DNA from: an uncultured Paracoccaceae bacterium | GTDB lineage: Bacteria > Pseudomonadota > Alphaproteobacteria > Rhodobacterales > Rhodobacteraceae | Length of the DNA: 33,465 nucleotides | NCBI GenBank assembly: GCA_937924905.1 | Contig: CALDUK010000020.1 | Location: forward strand, 1 to 33,465 | Direction: 5' to 3' | Shown here: in pieces, positions 22,853 through 30,250 of the stretch | Position numbering within the stretch: the first letter of the stretch is position 1 | How the letters are laid out: each line of letters opens with the position of its first letter | Notes under the pieces: generated by a model | Seen by the model: only the letters and a program-made list of their open reading frames with translations | The model's database searches: none | Told to the model about the DNA's origin: nothing | Position numbers and translations under genes: made by a program

Positions 22853-25006
22853 ATGCAAATGAACCGGATCGCCTCTGTGCCCCGCTACGCACGCGCTTCG
22901 GTGACGGGGCTTTGGGCGCAACATGCGCCACCACCGAATGCCCCGCGCCCGTTTCGCGCGTGTTTGCATACTGCAACCCGTATGACCGAAACCTTGTGGG
23001 ATGCGCGCTGGGCGATCATCGCGTTTCTGCGCACCGGCGAACCTGCGCTGGCCTTCGATCTGCGCCGACGGTTTGGCCTGACAGATATTCCCGATCAGGT
23101 GCCGCTTGTCGGGGCCACGCTTTTCGCCGCCCCCGACCCGCCGCAATCCCCCCCGGCCTGCAGCGTCATAATCCCCGTTTTCAATGCGGCGCGCAGTGTT
23201 TCGCAATTGCTGGCACACCTGCCGGATACCATGGCCGACGGACAACGGGTGATCCTTGTCGACGACGGGTCAACAGACCCGGCCGCGCGCGCCGCTGTTG
23301 AACAATTCGCAGCCCGCTGGCCCGCCACACGGGTAATCCGCAATCAAACGAACAAGGGGTTCGTGGCCGCCGTTGGCCAAGCCACGGCGCTGGCCGACCC
23401 CCGCCACCATATCGTTCTTCTCAACGCGGACACGCTGCCGCCCGCAGGTTGGCTGCCTCGTCTTCTGGCCCCCATCGCGCGCGATGCAACAATTGCCAGC
23501 GTCACGCCACTGTCAAACAGTGCCGAGCTTCTTTCGGTTCCGCAGGCCGGGGTCGACGCGCAAATCTCGCTCAAATTTGTGGCCGCGTTGGATGCGCAGG
23601 CCCAACAGCTGGCCACACGCGACATTTCGCTGCCCACTGGCGTTGGGTTTTGCATGGCGCTGAACCGGGCATTTCTTGACCGGATCGGCGGGTTCGATAC
23701 CGCCTTTGGGCGCGGTTACGGCGAAGAGGTCGACTGGTGTCAGCGGGCGACGCAAGCGGGCGGTCGGCATGTGGTCGCCACCAATCTGTTTGTCGGGCAC
23801 GAAGGGGGCCGCAGCTTTGGGCAGACCACGCGCGCGCGCCGCATCCGGCGGGCCGGGCAGATGGTCGCCGCCCGTCACCCCGGTTTTCCGCAAGCCGCGC
23901 GCCAATGGCAAAGCGATGATCCGCTGTTGCCCGAACGATTGGCCCTTGCCATTGCCTGGCTGAACGCGCGCGCCACCAAAGCTGTGCCGGTCTATATTGC
24001 GCATCTTATGGGCGGGGGCGCCGAAACCGCGCTTGCCAATGAGGTGAAGACACATCTCGCCCATGGCCAACCCGGCGTCGTGATCCTGCGCGTCGGCGGC
24101 CCGCATTTGTGGCGGGTCGAACTTACAGGCCAACGGTTCGCATTGGCCGGTGACATTGCGACAACGGCGGTTCTGCACCGCCTGCTCGACCCTTTGAAAA
24201 ACCGCCGGGTCATCTATTCCTGCGGCGTCGGTTCAGCCGATCCGCTGGGCCTGCCGGGCGCGCTCTGCCGTTTGGCCGACGGGCATTCGCTGGCCCTGCG
24301 CCTGCACGATTTCTATCCCATCAGCCCGTCCTGGAACCTGATCGACAGCCAGGGCCGGTTCAACGGGGTGCCCCCCATCGACACAACCGACCCCGCCCAT
24401 AGCGTGCGGCAGGCCAAGGGGCGCGCGACCTTGCCCCACCGGGATTGGCGCGCCGCCTGGGCGCGTGTCATGGACCGCGCCGACACCATCCACTGCTTTG
24501 CGCCCAGCGGTGCGGCCCTGCTGGCCCGGGCCTATCCTCAAACCCGCGACACGACAAAAATTGTGCCGCACCAGCTTGGCCCCGTGCCCGGCCCGTTGCG
24601 AAAAGGCGGGCAGACCATTGGTGTCTTGGGCGGCATCAACCTGGCGAAAGGCGGTGCGGTGCTGGAACGTCTGGCGCGTGCCACAGGTCGGCGCATCGTG
24701 GTGATCGGTGAATTGGAAAAATCGTTCCACCTGCCGCACCCGCATCACGTGCATGGCCGGTACAAACCGCGCCAGATCCGACACTTGGCGACAAAGCACC
24801 AGATTGGCCTCTGGCTGATCCCGTCGATCTGCCCCGAGACATTTTCCTTCGCGACGCACGAAGCGCTGTCCACAGGGCTGCCGACCGTGTCGTTTGATCT
24901 GGGCGCACAGGCCGATGCCTTGCGCGCCGCACCCAACGGTCATGTCCTCAGCGTTTCGCCCCAGGATGGCGCAGCCTTGGCCGATGCCATCGACAAGCTC
25001 TTTTAA
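22853..25006 (+). CDS. Double glycosyltransferase: GT2 domain fused to GT4-like domain
   Basis: A 717-residue protein with two glycosyltransferase modules. The first (about 100-350) is a GT2 domain: SVIIPVFNAARSVSQLL, VDDGSTD (136-142), NKGFVAAVG, LLNADT (189-194, in the DxD position), and GGFDTAFGRGYGEEVDWCQRA as the acceptor-side element. The second (about 385-717) is a GT-B-like domain: PVYIAHLMGGGAETALANE, LGGINLAKGGAVLERL, and PETFSFATHEALSTGLPTVSFD near the end, matching the GT4 donor-site E-x7-E region. So one protein may add two different sugars. ATG 22853 has no ribosome site; ATG 22982 (residue 44) would still keep both domains. Its stop overlaps the convergent GT4 gene. Confidence 0.87.
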   Translation: MQMNRIASVPRYARASVTGLWAQHAPPPNAPRPFRACLHTATRMTETLWDARWAIIAFLRTGEPALAFDLRRRFGLTDIPDQVPLVGATLFAAPDPPQSPPACSVIIPVFNAARSVSQLLAHLPDTMADGQRVILVDDGSTDPAARAAVEQFAARWPATRVIRNQTNKGFVAAVGQATALADPRHHIVLLNADTLPPAGWLPRLLAPIARDATIASVTPLSNSAELLSVPQAGVDAQISLKFVAALDAQAQQLATRDISLPTGVGFCMALNRAFLDRIGGFDTAFGRGYGEEVDWCQRATQAGGRHVVATNLFVGHEGGRSFGQTTRARRIRRAGQMVAARHPGFPQAARQWQSDDPLLPERLALAIAWLNARATKAVPVYIAHLMGGGAETALANEVKTHLAHGQPGVVILRVGGPHLWRVELTGQRFALAGDIATTAVLHRLLDPLKNRRVIYSCGVGSADPLGLPGALCRLADGHSLALRLHDFYPISPSWNLIDSQGRFNGVPPIDTTDPAHSVRQAKGRATLPHRDWRAAWARVMDRADTIHCFAPSGAALLARAYPQTRDTTKIVPHQLGPVPGPLRKGGQTIGVLGGINLAKGGAVLERLARATGRRIVVIGELEKSFHLPHPHHVHGRYKPRQIRHLATKHQIGLWLIPSICPETFSFATHEALSTGLPTVSFDLGAQADALRAAPNGHVLSVSPQDGAALADAIDKLF

Positions 25007-26250
25007 CCCAGCGCCTTGGACGCGCCCGCTATTGCCTCGTCAATCAGCGCGCGTTGCGCGGCCAGACAGGACGACAACGCGAAACGATCGAACACGGTTG
25101 CGCGCGCCGCGTCGCGCAAAGCGTCCATGCCATGGCCTTGGGCCAACCCATCAGACACCCGTGCGGCCAGCGCATTGATGTCGAAGAAATCGACAAGCCA
25201 GCCGTTTTCGCCATCGCGAATAATCTCTTCAACCGGGGCTGTGGCCGACCCGATGACAAATGCCCCCGCCGCCATCGCTTCCAGCATCGACCAGCTAAGG
25301 ACGAAAGGATAGGTCAGATACACATGCGCGGTCGACACCTGCATCAGCCGCACATAGGCGTCATACGGGATGCGGCCTGTGAAATGCACCCGGTCGGGCA
25401 AAGGCCCCGTTTCGGTCAGCATCTTGTCCCGCCATGTGCCGCCCTCTTTCGGACGCCCGCCATAGCTGACGTCATCGCCGCCGACGATCACAACTTGCGC
25501 GTTCGGGCGGTCAGCCAAAATCCGGGGCAAGGCGCGCATAAAGGAATGAAACCCGCGATAGGGTTCCAGATTGCGCGAGACATATGTCAGCACTTCGTCC
25601 TGGCGCGTCAGGTTCGCACCGTTTGGCAAGGCAAACACCGCCGCCGGATCGGGCTTGATTGCGTCAACGTCAATGCCGTCGTGGATCACGCGAAGCTTGG
25701 CATGATAGGGCTTGGGAAACTGCTGCTTCTGCCATTCGGTTGGCGCATAAGACAAATCTGCGGCCTCAATCGCCAGCAAATGCTGGGCCGACCGGATACG
25801 GGCGCGCAAAACCGCATCTGGCCCGGCATGAAATTCGGGGTCAAAGCCCACATCGGCACCGCGCCCGTTGTAATAAAACTCGGACAACTGGATCAAAGGG
25901 CTGTCGGGCCAAACGTCTTTCAAAAACAGCGTTTCACCCCAGCCCGGATTGCCGATCATGACATCTGGCACAAAGCCTTTCCCTTTCAGTGACATGCTCA
26001 AACGCGCCACGGCCTGACCGTTCAATACGGCCGCCTCGGTGCCGACCAGATAGGGGTGCATATTTGGCGTCACTTTGCGATGGGGCTCATATTCCAAACG
26101 TTTGACGCCCGCAGGCGTTGGTTTGTTTTTCTGGCCGATGAACACCACCTCATGACCTTCGGCGGCCAAGGCGGGCGCCAGATGTTTGAACTGTCCCGGA
26201 CAATTCTGATGAACAAAGAGGATCTTCAAACCGGTCTTCCTTTTCTTCAC
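25003..26250 (-). CDS. Glycosyltransferase family 4
   Basis: A 415-residue GT-B glycosyltransferase. The N-terminal domain opens with LKILFVHQNCPGQFKHLAPAL (acceptor side; the HQNCPGQF form is typical of a GT4 subgroup), the hinge region is IHDGIDVDAIKPD, and the C-terminal donor domain has VLTYVSRNLEPYRGFHSFM, VVIVGGDDVSYG, VHFTGRIPY, and PFVLSWSMLEAMAAGAFVIGS with the second conserved glutamate of the family. Start is GTG 26250. It ends convergent with, and overlapping, the double glycosyltransferase by 4 bp. The sugar is unknown, but its place makes it part of the same polysaccharide region. Confidence 0.9.
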   Translation of the reverse strand: MKKRKTGLKILFVHQNCPGQFKHLAPALAAEGHEVVFIGQKNKPTPAGVKRLEYEPHRKVTPNMHPYLVGTEAAVLNGQAVARLSMSLKGKGFVPDVMIGNPGWGETLFLKDVWPDSPLIQLSEFYYNGRGADVGFDPEFHAGPDAVLRARIRSAQHLLAIEAADLSYAPTEWQKQQFPKPYHAKLRVIHDGIDVDAIKPDPAAVFALPNGANLTRQDEVLTYVSRNLEPYRGFHSFMRALPRILADRPNAQVVIVGGDDVSYGGRPKEGGTWRDKMLTETGPLPDRVHFTGRIPYDAYVRLMQVSTAHVYLTYPFVLSWSMLEAMAAGAFVIGSATAPVEEIIRDGENGWLVDFFDINALAARVSDGLAQGHGMDALRDAARATVFDRFALSSCLAAQRALIDEAIAGASKALG

Positions 26251-26377
26251 CGCAGTATTCCGCCTCGCACCGTTTTAGGCCAGCGCCAATTGCCGGACCT
26301 ACAGCCGGGAAAGCGCAGGCTTCCTTGTCGCGCCCGGGTTGGGTATGGTCCGGTGAACACCCGTTCTTGGACCCGTC

Positions 26378-26971
26378 ATGCCCGACACGCGCGCCGCCCG
26401 CACAAACACCAAAGACGACCTGCGCAGTCACGCCCGCCAGTTGTTTGCGCGCCACGGGTACGAAGGTGTCTCGATGCGGGATATCGCGGGCGCGGTCGGC
26501 ATTCGGCAAAGCGCGATCTACAACCATTTCCCCTCAAAGCAGCATCTTTTGGCCGATCTGATGGTGCGCCACATGGACCGCTTGCTGGACGCGATGCGGG
26601 GCGCCATCACGCCCCATCAAACGCCGGCCGACGCGCTGGAAGCCTTCGCGCGCTTTCACGTCACCTATCATATCGACCAGCCCGAAGACGTGTTTCTGGC
26701 CTATATGGAACTGCGCAGCCTGGACGACGCAGGGCGCAAAACCATCCTGGCGTTGCGGGATGCCTATGAACACAGCCTGCGCGATATATTGAAAACGGGC
26801 CTGGCCACAGGCGCTTTCGCCATCGGCGATCCGGCGGTGACCGCGCGCGCCCTTCTGGCGATGATGACCGGCGTGACTGTCTGGTTCAAGGATGGCGGCG
26901 CGCTGGATCGACAGGCCGTCGCAGACATATATGTCAGGACCACGATGCAAGCCGTGGGCTATAAACCTTAG
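26378..26971 (+). CDS. TetR/AcrR family transcriptional regulator
   Basis: A 197-residue regulator. The N-terminal DNA-binding domain (about 10-58) has the TetR pattern: DDLRSHARQLFARHGYEGVSMRDIAGAVGIRQSAIYNHFPSKQHLL, with the recognition helix around RQSAIYNHF. The C-terminal ligand domain is less conserved and contains VTYHIDQPEDVFLAYMELRSLD. Regulators of this type often act on fatty-acid or CoA-ester metabolism, but no ligand can be named. It diverges from the GT4 gene over 127 bp and overlaps the convergent coxG-like gene by 4 bp, so its target may be itself or a distant operon. Confidence 0.9.
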   Translation: MPDTRAARTNTKDDLRSHARQLFARHGYEGVSMRDIAGAVGIRQSAIYNHFPSKQHLLADLMVRHMDRLLDAMRGAITPHQTPADALEAFARFHVTYHIDQPEDVFLAYMELRSLDDAGRKTILALRDAYEHSLRDILKTGLATGAFAIGDPAVTARALLAMMTGVTVWFKDGGALDRQAVADIYVRTTMQAVGYKP

Positions 26972-27474
26972 GCCCCGCGCAACCGCGCCAGCCAGCCCTT
27001 TTTCTCATCGCTGACCTCAACCTCGGTCTCGTCCGTGCCTTCGACAACGGATTGAAACCGTTGAAAGAACTGATCGGCCATCTTTTTGGCAAAGCTATCA
27101 ATCAACCGGCTGCCCAATTGCGCCAGCTTGCCGCCGACATTGGCCTCAACCTCATAAGCAATCCGCGTGCCGTCGCCATCGGGCGAAAGCGTCACATGCG
27201 ACTTGCCTTTGGCAAAGCCTGCCGCGCCGCCCTTGCCTTCGCCGGTCAGCGTCAATGCGTTGGGCGCGTCCATGTCAGACAAGGTCACAGCGCCCTTGAA
27301 GGTTGCTTTCACGGGGCCAACCTTCTGCACCACCGTCGCCTCGAACCCATCTTCGGGCGAACCTGTCATGTCCTGGCATCCCGGCACACAGGCTTTCAAC
27401 ACTTCGGGGTCCAAAATTGCAGCCCAGACCACAGATGGCTCGGCTGCAATCACCCTTTCGTCGCTCATTTTCAT
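26968..27474 (-). CDS. CoxG/SRPBCC-family protein
   Basis: A 168-residue soluble protein of the SRPBCC (START-like) fold, CoxG subgroup. Family traits are VWAAILDPEVLKACVPGCQDM near the start, VQKVGPVKATFKGAVTLSDMD, GEGKGGAAGFAKGKSHVTLSP, and the C-terminal helix KLAQLGSRLIDSFAKKMADQFFQRF. CoxG helps anchor or mature CO dehydrogenase-type molybdenum hydroxylases, but no such enzyme genes are here, so it may serve another hydroxylase or be a stand-alone lipid-binding member. AAGGA nine bases before ATG 27474 supports that start over ATG 27468. It lies 25 bp downstream of tRNA-Arg on the same strand. Confidence 0.87.
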   Translation of the reverse strand: MKMSDERVIAAEPSVVWAAILDPEVLKACVPGCQDMTGSPEDGFEATVVQKVGPVKATFKGAVTLSDMDAPNALTLTGEGKGGAAGFAKGKSHVTLSPDGDGTRIAYEVEANVGGKLAQLGSRLIDSFAKKMADQFFQRFQSVVEGTDETEVEVSDEKKGWLARLRGA

Positions 27475-27499
27475 CGGACGAGTTCCTTCGTTCGTGTCG

Positions 27500-27576
27500 T
27501 GGCGATCCCGGAAGGACTCGAACCCTCAACCCCCTGATTAGAAGTCAGGTGCTCTATCCGGTTGAGCTACGGGACC
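27500..27576 (-). tRNA. tRNA-Arg (anticodon TCT)
   Basis: On the minus strand the 77-base sequence folds as a standard tRNA: acceptor GGTCCCG pairs with CGGGATC, then discriminator G and an encoded CCA (27502-27500). The D arm is GCTCAACCGGATAGAGC, the anticodon arm CTGAC-TTCTAAT-CAG gives anticodon TCT (reads AGA, Arg), and the T loop is GGTTCGAGTC. The plus-strand regulator gene downstream diverges from it. A possible promoter on the minus strand is TTGCCA about 17-18 bases before CATAAG. No terminator is visible between it and the coxG-like gene. Confidence 0.96.
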
Positions 27577-27665
27577 ACTTAAGGTCTTATGCGGTGGGGC
27601 TGATGTGCTTGGCAAGCGTGTTCAGGCAGATTATCCCGCGTCCAGAGTTCGAGTATGAGGTTTGC

Positions 27666-28268
27666 GTGGCACGCGAAACTGAAAGACGACGCGCCGAGTT
27701 ACGTGAGCGCCTGATTGACATAGCCGAGACACAGGTGCGTGCCGATGGGATCGGCGCGCTCAGGGCGCGCAGTCTCGCCGATCAGGCCGGATGCGCGGTC
27801 GGCGCGATCTATAACGTCTTTAACGACATGAATGGCCTGATCCTGGCTGTGAATGTCCGTACCTTTGTACGGCTGGGCGCGCAGGTCGCGAATGCCGTGA
27901 AAGGGCGCGAAGACACCCCGCCGATTGACCGCATCCTGGCGATGGCGGACGCCTATGTCGATTTCGCCACCGACGAACGCAACCTGTGGCGCGCCGTCTT
28001 TGGCATCGAAATGACAGCCGACAGCGATGTGCCGGATTGGTACATGGACGAACTGGCGCAGCTGTTCGCCCTGATCGCGAAACCTCTGTCTGAACTGGAA
28101 CCCGAAGCAACGCACGAAGAACTGGAACTTCACACGCGCACGCTGTTCGCCTCGATCCACGGTATCATGCTGCTCAGCTTGGAACGCCGGATCTCGGGCA
28201 TTCCCGTCACCGAACTCAAACCGATGATTGCCTATGTCCTGCGGAATGTGACCGGCGGAACCACCTAA
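27666..28268 (+). CDS. TetR-type transcriptional regulator
   Basis: A 200-residue regulator with a TetR-type N-terminus: RETERRRAELRERLIDIAETQVRADGIGALRARSLADQAGCAVGAIYNVFNDMNGLILAVN, with the helix-turn-helix at about 25-50. The C-terminal part holds the WRAVFGIEM and ELHTRTLFASIHGIMLLSLE segments of the WHG-type ligand domain. GTG 27666 is chosen because GAGG lies six bases before it and the protein then begins as the family does; ATG 27603 would add 21 residues without a ribosome site. It converges on the inositol-monophosphatase-like gene with a 10-bp gap. The target is unknown. Confidence 0.86.
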   Translation: MARETERRRAELRERLIDIAETQVRADGIGALRARSLADQAGCAVGAIYNVFNDMNGLILAVNVRTFVRLGAQVANAVKGREDTPPIDRILAMADAYVDFATDERNLWRAVFGIEMTADSDVPDWYMDELAQLFALIAKPLSELEPEATHEELELHTRTLFASIHGIMLLSLERRISGIPVTELKPMIAYVLRNVTGGTT

Positions 28269-28278
28269 GGTTTCGGCC

Positions 28279-29118
28279 CTAGGCCCCGGCGATGATCGGG
28301 CCAAAAGTGGTACGCACCCGATCCAGCATCTCAGCCGACCCTGCGGTCACCAAATGACCACCCTTTGTGATCGACGCGCGATAGTCCCGGCCATCCAGCA
28401 GCCCGATTGCCCCGCCCGCTTCGGCCACAGCCAGCGCGCCCGCCGCGTGGTCCCAGGGCTTCAGGGCATTGGACAGGGTGAAATCAATTCGCCCCCCGGC
28501 CATCAGACGGTATTCATGGCACGAACAACGCACCGACCAGATACGCCGAAAGCCGGGGATCTCACCGGCCAGACGCAGCCTGATATCCGTGTCAAAATTG
28601 AACAAGGGCAGGCAACCGGTCACATCACCTTCCGCCCGGCCACCCAGTGTCAAACGCTCGGGCGCTGTGCCGGGGCGTTCGTACCAGGCGCCACCCCCCT
28701 TGCTTGCCCAAATCCAATCGTCCAGCACCGGATCATAGAGAACGCCGAACACTGTTTCGCCCGCCTCAGCCACTGCCAGGATCACACCAAACGTGGCCAG
28801 ACCTTTGGCAAAGTTCCAGGTTCCGTCCACGGGGTCGATAATGACCGACAAGGGCGCATCGGCGATACGCGAAACAAGCCCCGGATCATCCTCGACCGCT
28901 TCCTCTCCAATCACAACGGCTGCGGGCAACAGACGCCGGACCCCTTCGGAAATGGCGGCTTCGGACCGCAGATCAGCCAAGGTGACCAGATCATCTGGGG
29001 CCGTTTTTGACCGCACATCGTCAACCGCCAAAGACCGGAACCGTGGCATGATCTCGGATTTTGCGACTTCGCGGATCAGGGCGATCAGCTGTGCCTGAAT
29101 ATTTTTCGCAAGTGTCAC
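28279..29118 (-). CDS. Inositol-monophosphatase family phosphatase
   Basis: A 279-residue Mg-dependent phosphatase. Metal-binding motifs are all present: GEE (71-73), IIDPVDGTWNF (about 93-103), and WDHAAGALAVAEAGG near the C-terminus. The family covers inositol phosphatases, 3'(2'),5'-bisphosphate nucleotidases (CysQ), histidinol phosphatase and fructose-1,6-bisphosphatase-like members, so the substrate is open. Length is normal. Start is GTG 29118, three bases after the acetyltransferase stop, so it is probably the last gene of an operon with that gene and the NDUFS4-like gene. Confidence 0.9.
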   Translation of the reverse strand: MTLAKNIQAQLIALIREVAKSEIMPRFRSLAVDDVRSKTAPDDLVTLADLRSEAAISEGVRRLLPAAVVIGEEAVEDDPGLVSRIADAPLSVIIDPVDGTWNFAKGLATFGVILAVAEAGETVFGVLYDPVLDDWIWASKGGGAWYERPGTAPERLTLGGRAEGDVTGCLPLFNFDTDIRLRLAGEIPGFRRIWSVRCSCHEYRLMAGGRIDFTLSNALKPWDHAAGALAVAEAGGAIGLLDGRDYRASITKGGHLVTAGSAEMLDRVRTTFGPIIAGA

Positions 29119-29121
29119 GGA

Positions 29122-29589
29122 TCAAAGCCTGCGTGTCATGAAAACAGAGGCGGGGTCTTCGGTATACCCTTCAAACGGCGGACAAAGCCCAAACCCGTGG
29201 CGCGTGTAAAACGCGCGCGCCGGTGCGAATTCTGCCTGACTGCCGGTTTCCAGATAAATTTGGTGCATTCCAAGCGTGCCGGCGGTGGTCAGTAGTCGCT
29301 CCAAAATGGCATCAGCCAGACCGCCACCGCGCTTGTCCATACGCACATGCATTGATTTCAACTCGCCAGTTGCGCCCGCCAGTGGTTTCAAAGCCCCCAT
29401 TGCAACCGCTTCGCCGTCCTCAAACGCAGCAAAGAACCGGACGCCAGCGTCGGCCAGGCTGGACGCATCCATAGCGTGCACGCTGCAGCCAGGCGATTGT
29501 GCATACATCAAGTCCAAATGTCGGGTGATCAACGGGGCCAGTGCCGGGTCTGTCGGCGCGACCTCGCGTATATCGGTCAGTGCGTCCAA
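29122..29589 (-). CDS. GNAT-family N-acetyltransferase
   Basis: A 155-residue acetyltransferase. The acetyl-CoA binding region is [27 protein letters not shown] (about 77-103; the usual R/Q-x-x-G-x-G/A loop is RGGGLA), followed by [33 protein letters not shown], the typical last strand-helix-strand with the tyrosine. It resembles small PhnO/YhbS-like acetyltransferases; the substrate is unknown. The best-placed start is TTG 29589, which overlaps the NDUFS4-like gene by 13 bp; this start is uncertain. The IMPase-like gene follows after 3 bp. Confidence 0.86.
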   Translation of the reverse strand: MDALTDIREVAPTDPALAPLITRHLDLMYAQSPGCSVHAMDASSLADAGVRFFAAFEDGEAVAMGALKPLAGATGELKSMHVRMDKRGGGLADAILERLLTTAGTLGMHQIYLETGSQAEFAPARAFYTRHGFGLCPPFEGYTEDPASVFMTRRL

Positions 29590-29888
29590 ACGCCCCGCCG
29601 ATCCGTGGCAAAGTTTTCGCCGTAGCCGCGTTGCCGGATATTCTGTTTGCGCGGTTTCGGTTCGGTCACAACCGCATCAATCCCGTGTTCCGCCGCATAG
29701 TCCAGCGCCGCTTCCTTGGTGGGAAAGCGCAGGCGCACCTGCGTCTGCGTATCTTCGGACGATGTCCATCCCATCAGCGGGTCGACATCGCGCCCGGTTT
29801 CGTTTGGAAATTCCAAAACCCAATCGCGCGTCTTGGCGGTGCCCGAAGACATTGCGGATTTTGCGGGACGATAGATTCGTGCAGACAT
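29577..29888 (-). CDS. Complex I accessory subunit, NDUFS4-like (ETC_C1_NDUFA4/NDUFS4 domain)
   Basis: A 103-residue protein of the family of eukaryotic NDUFS4, found in alphaproteobacteria as a supernumerary subunit of the respiratory NADH dehydrogenase. Family features are [59 protein letters not shown], and the C-terminal [24 protein letters not shown]. It binds the peripheral arm near the NADH end. The nuo operon is not in the window, which is normal for this gene. It is the first gene of the minus-strand set with the GNAT and IMPase-like genes. Confidence is high. Confidence 0.94.
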   Translation of the reverse strand: MSARIYRPAKSAMSSGTAKTRDWVLEFPNETGRDVDPLMGWTSSEDTQTQVRLRFPTKEAALDYAAEHGIDAVVTEPKPRKQNIRQRGYGENFATDRRGVWTH

Positions 29889-30250
29889 GGGCCAACCCTT
29901 TGAACTGTGTCCAGTTATCGGAAAACACCCCCGGCGATCAAGGGCGTCATACGTCGCAGTTTAGGGGTTTTTGAACGGGGTGAGAGGAAGCCGGCCGGAC
30001 AACGTGGAGCGAGGGGTGGGTGGGTCGCATTGTCCGGCCGGCGCCCGTTCTGCTGCTTAGTAAACCCGTTATACATGGTTAACGATTGTCGGCAAGCACT
30101 TTTTCTCCTTTAGGTTGTATTTTTTGTTCTTCACGGTTTCCCGCCTTGCTCTTCCAAAATTTGACGGGTCAGACACTGGGTCACGCCACACGCCCTTGAA
30201 CCCGGCGTGCAAGACATCACCTTTGAGGCGTGGAAAAGGAAATGCCTCGT
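29889..30250. other. Long intergenic region before uvrB
   Basis: This 362-bp stretch lies between the NDUFS4-like start and the uvrB start and contains no convincing coding frame on either strand. It holds the strong G-rich hairpin (29990-30042), an AT-richer stretch with poly-T (about 30099-30130), and possible promoter pieces for uvrB: TTGTCG (30087) with TTTAGG 17 bases later, and GTTC-7 bases-TTTC (30126-30140), one mismatch from the alphaproteobacterial LexA box. None of these is proven. Confidence 0.5.
29990..30042. repeat. Perfect 13-bp-stem hairpin with G-rich loop
   Basis: GCCGGCCGGACAA (29990-30002) and its exact reverse complement TTGTCCGGCCGGC (30030-30042) flank a 27-base loop containing GGGG, GGG and GGG runs, a possible G-quadruplex. 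No T-run follows on either strand, so it is not a normal intrinsic terminator. It may be part of a small RNA or a DNA structure; function unknown. Confidence 0.7.

Noticed and set aside
29990..30042. Hairpin as an ordinary terminator, or as 6S, SRP or RNase P RNA
   Set aside because: No T-run follows on either strand, and the conserved core sequences of the SRP and RNase P RNAs are not seen around it.
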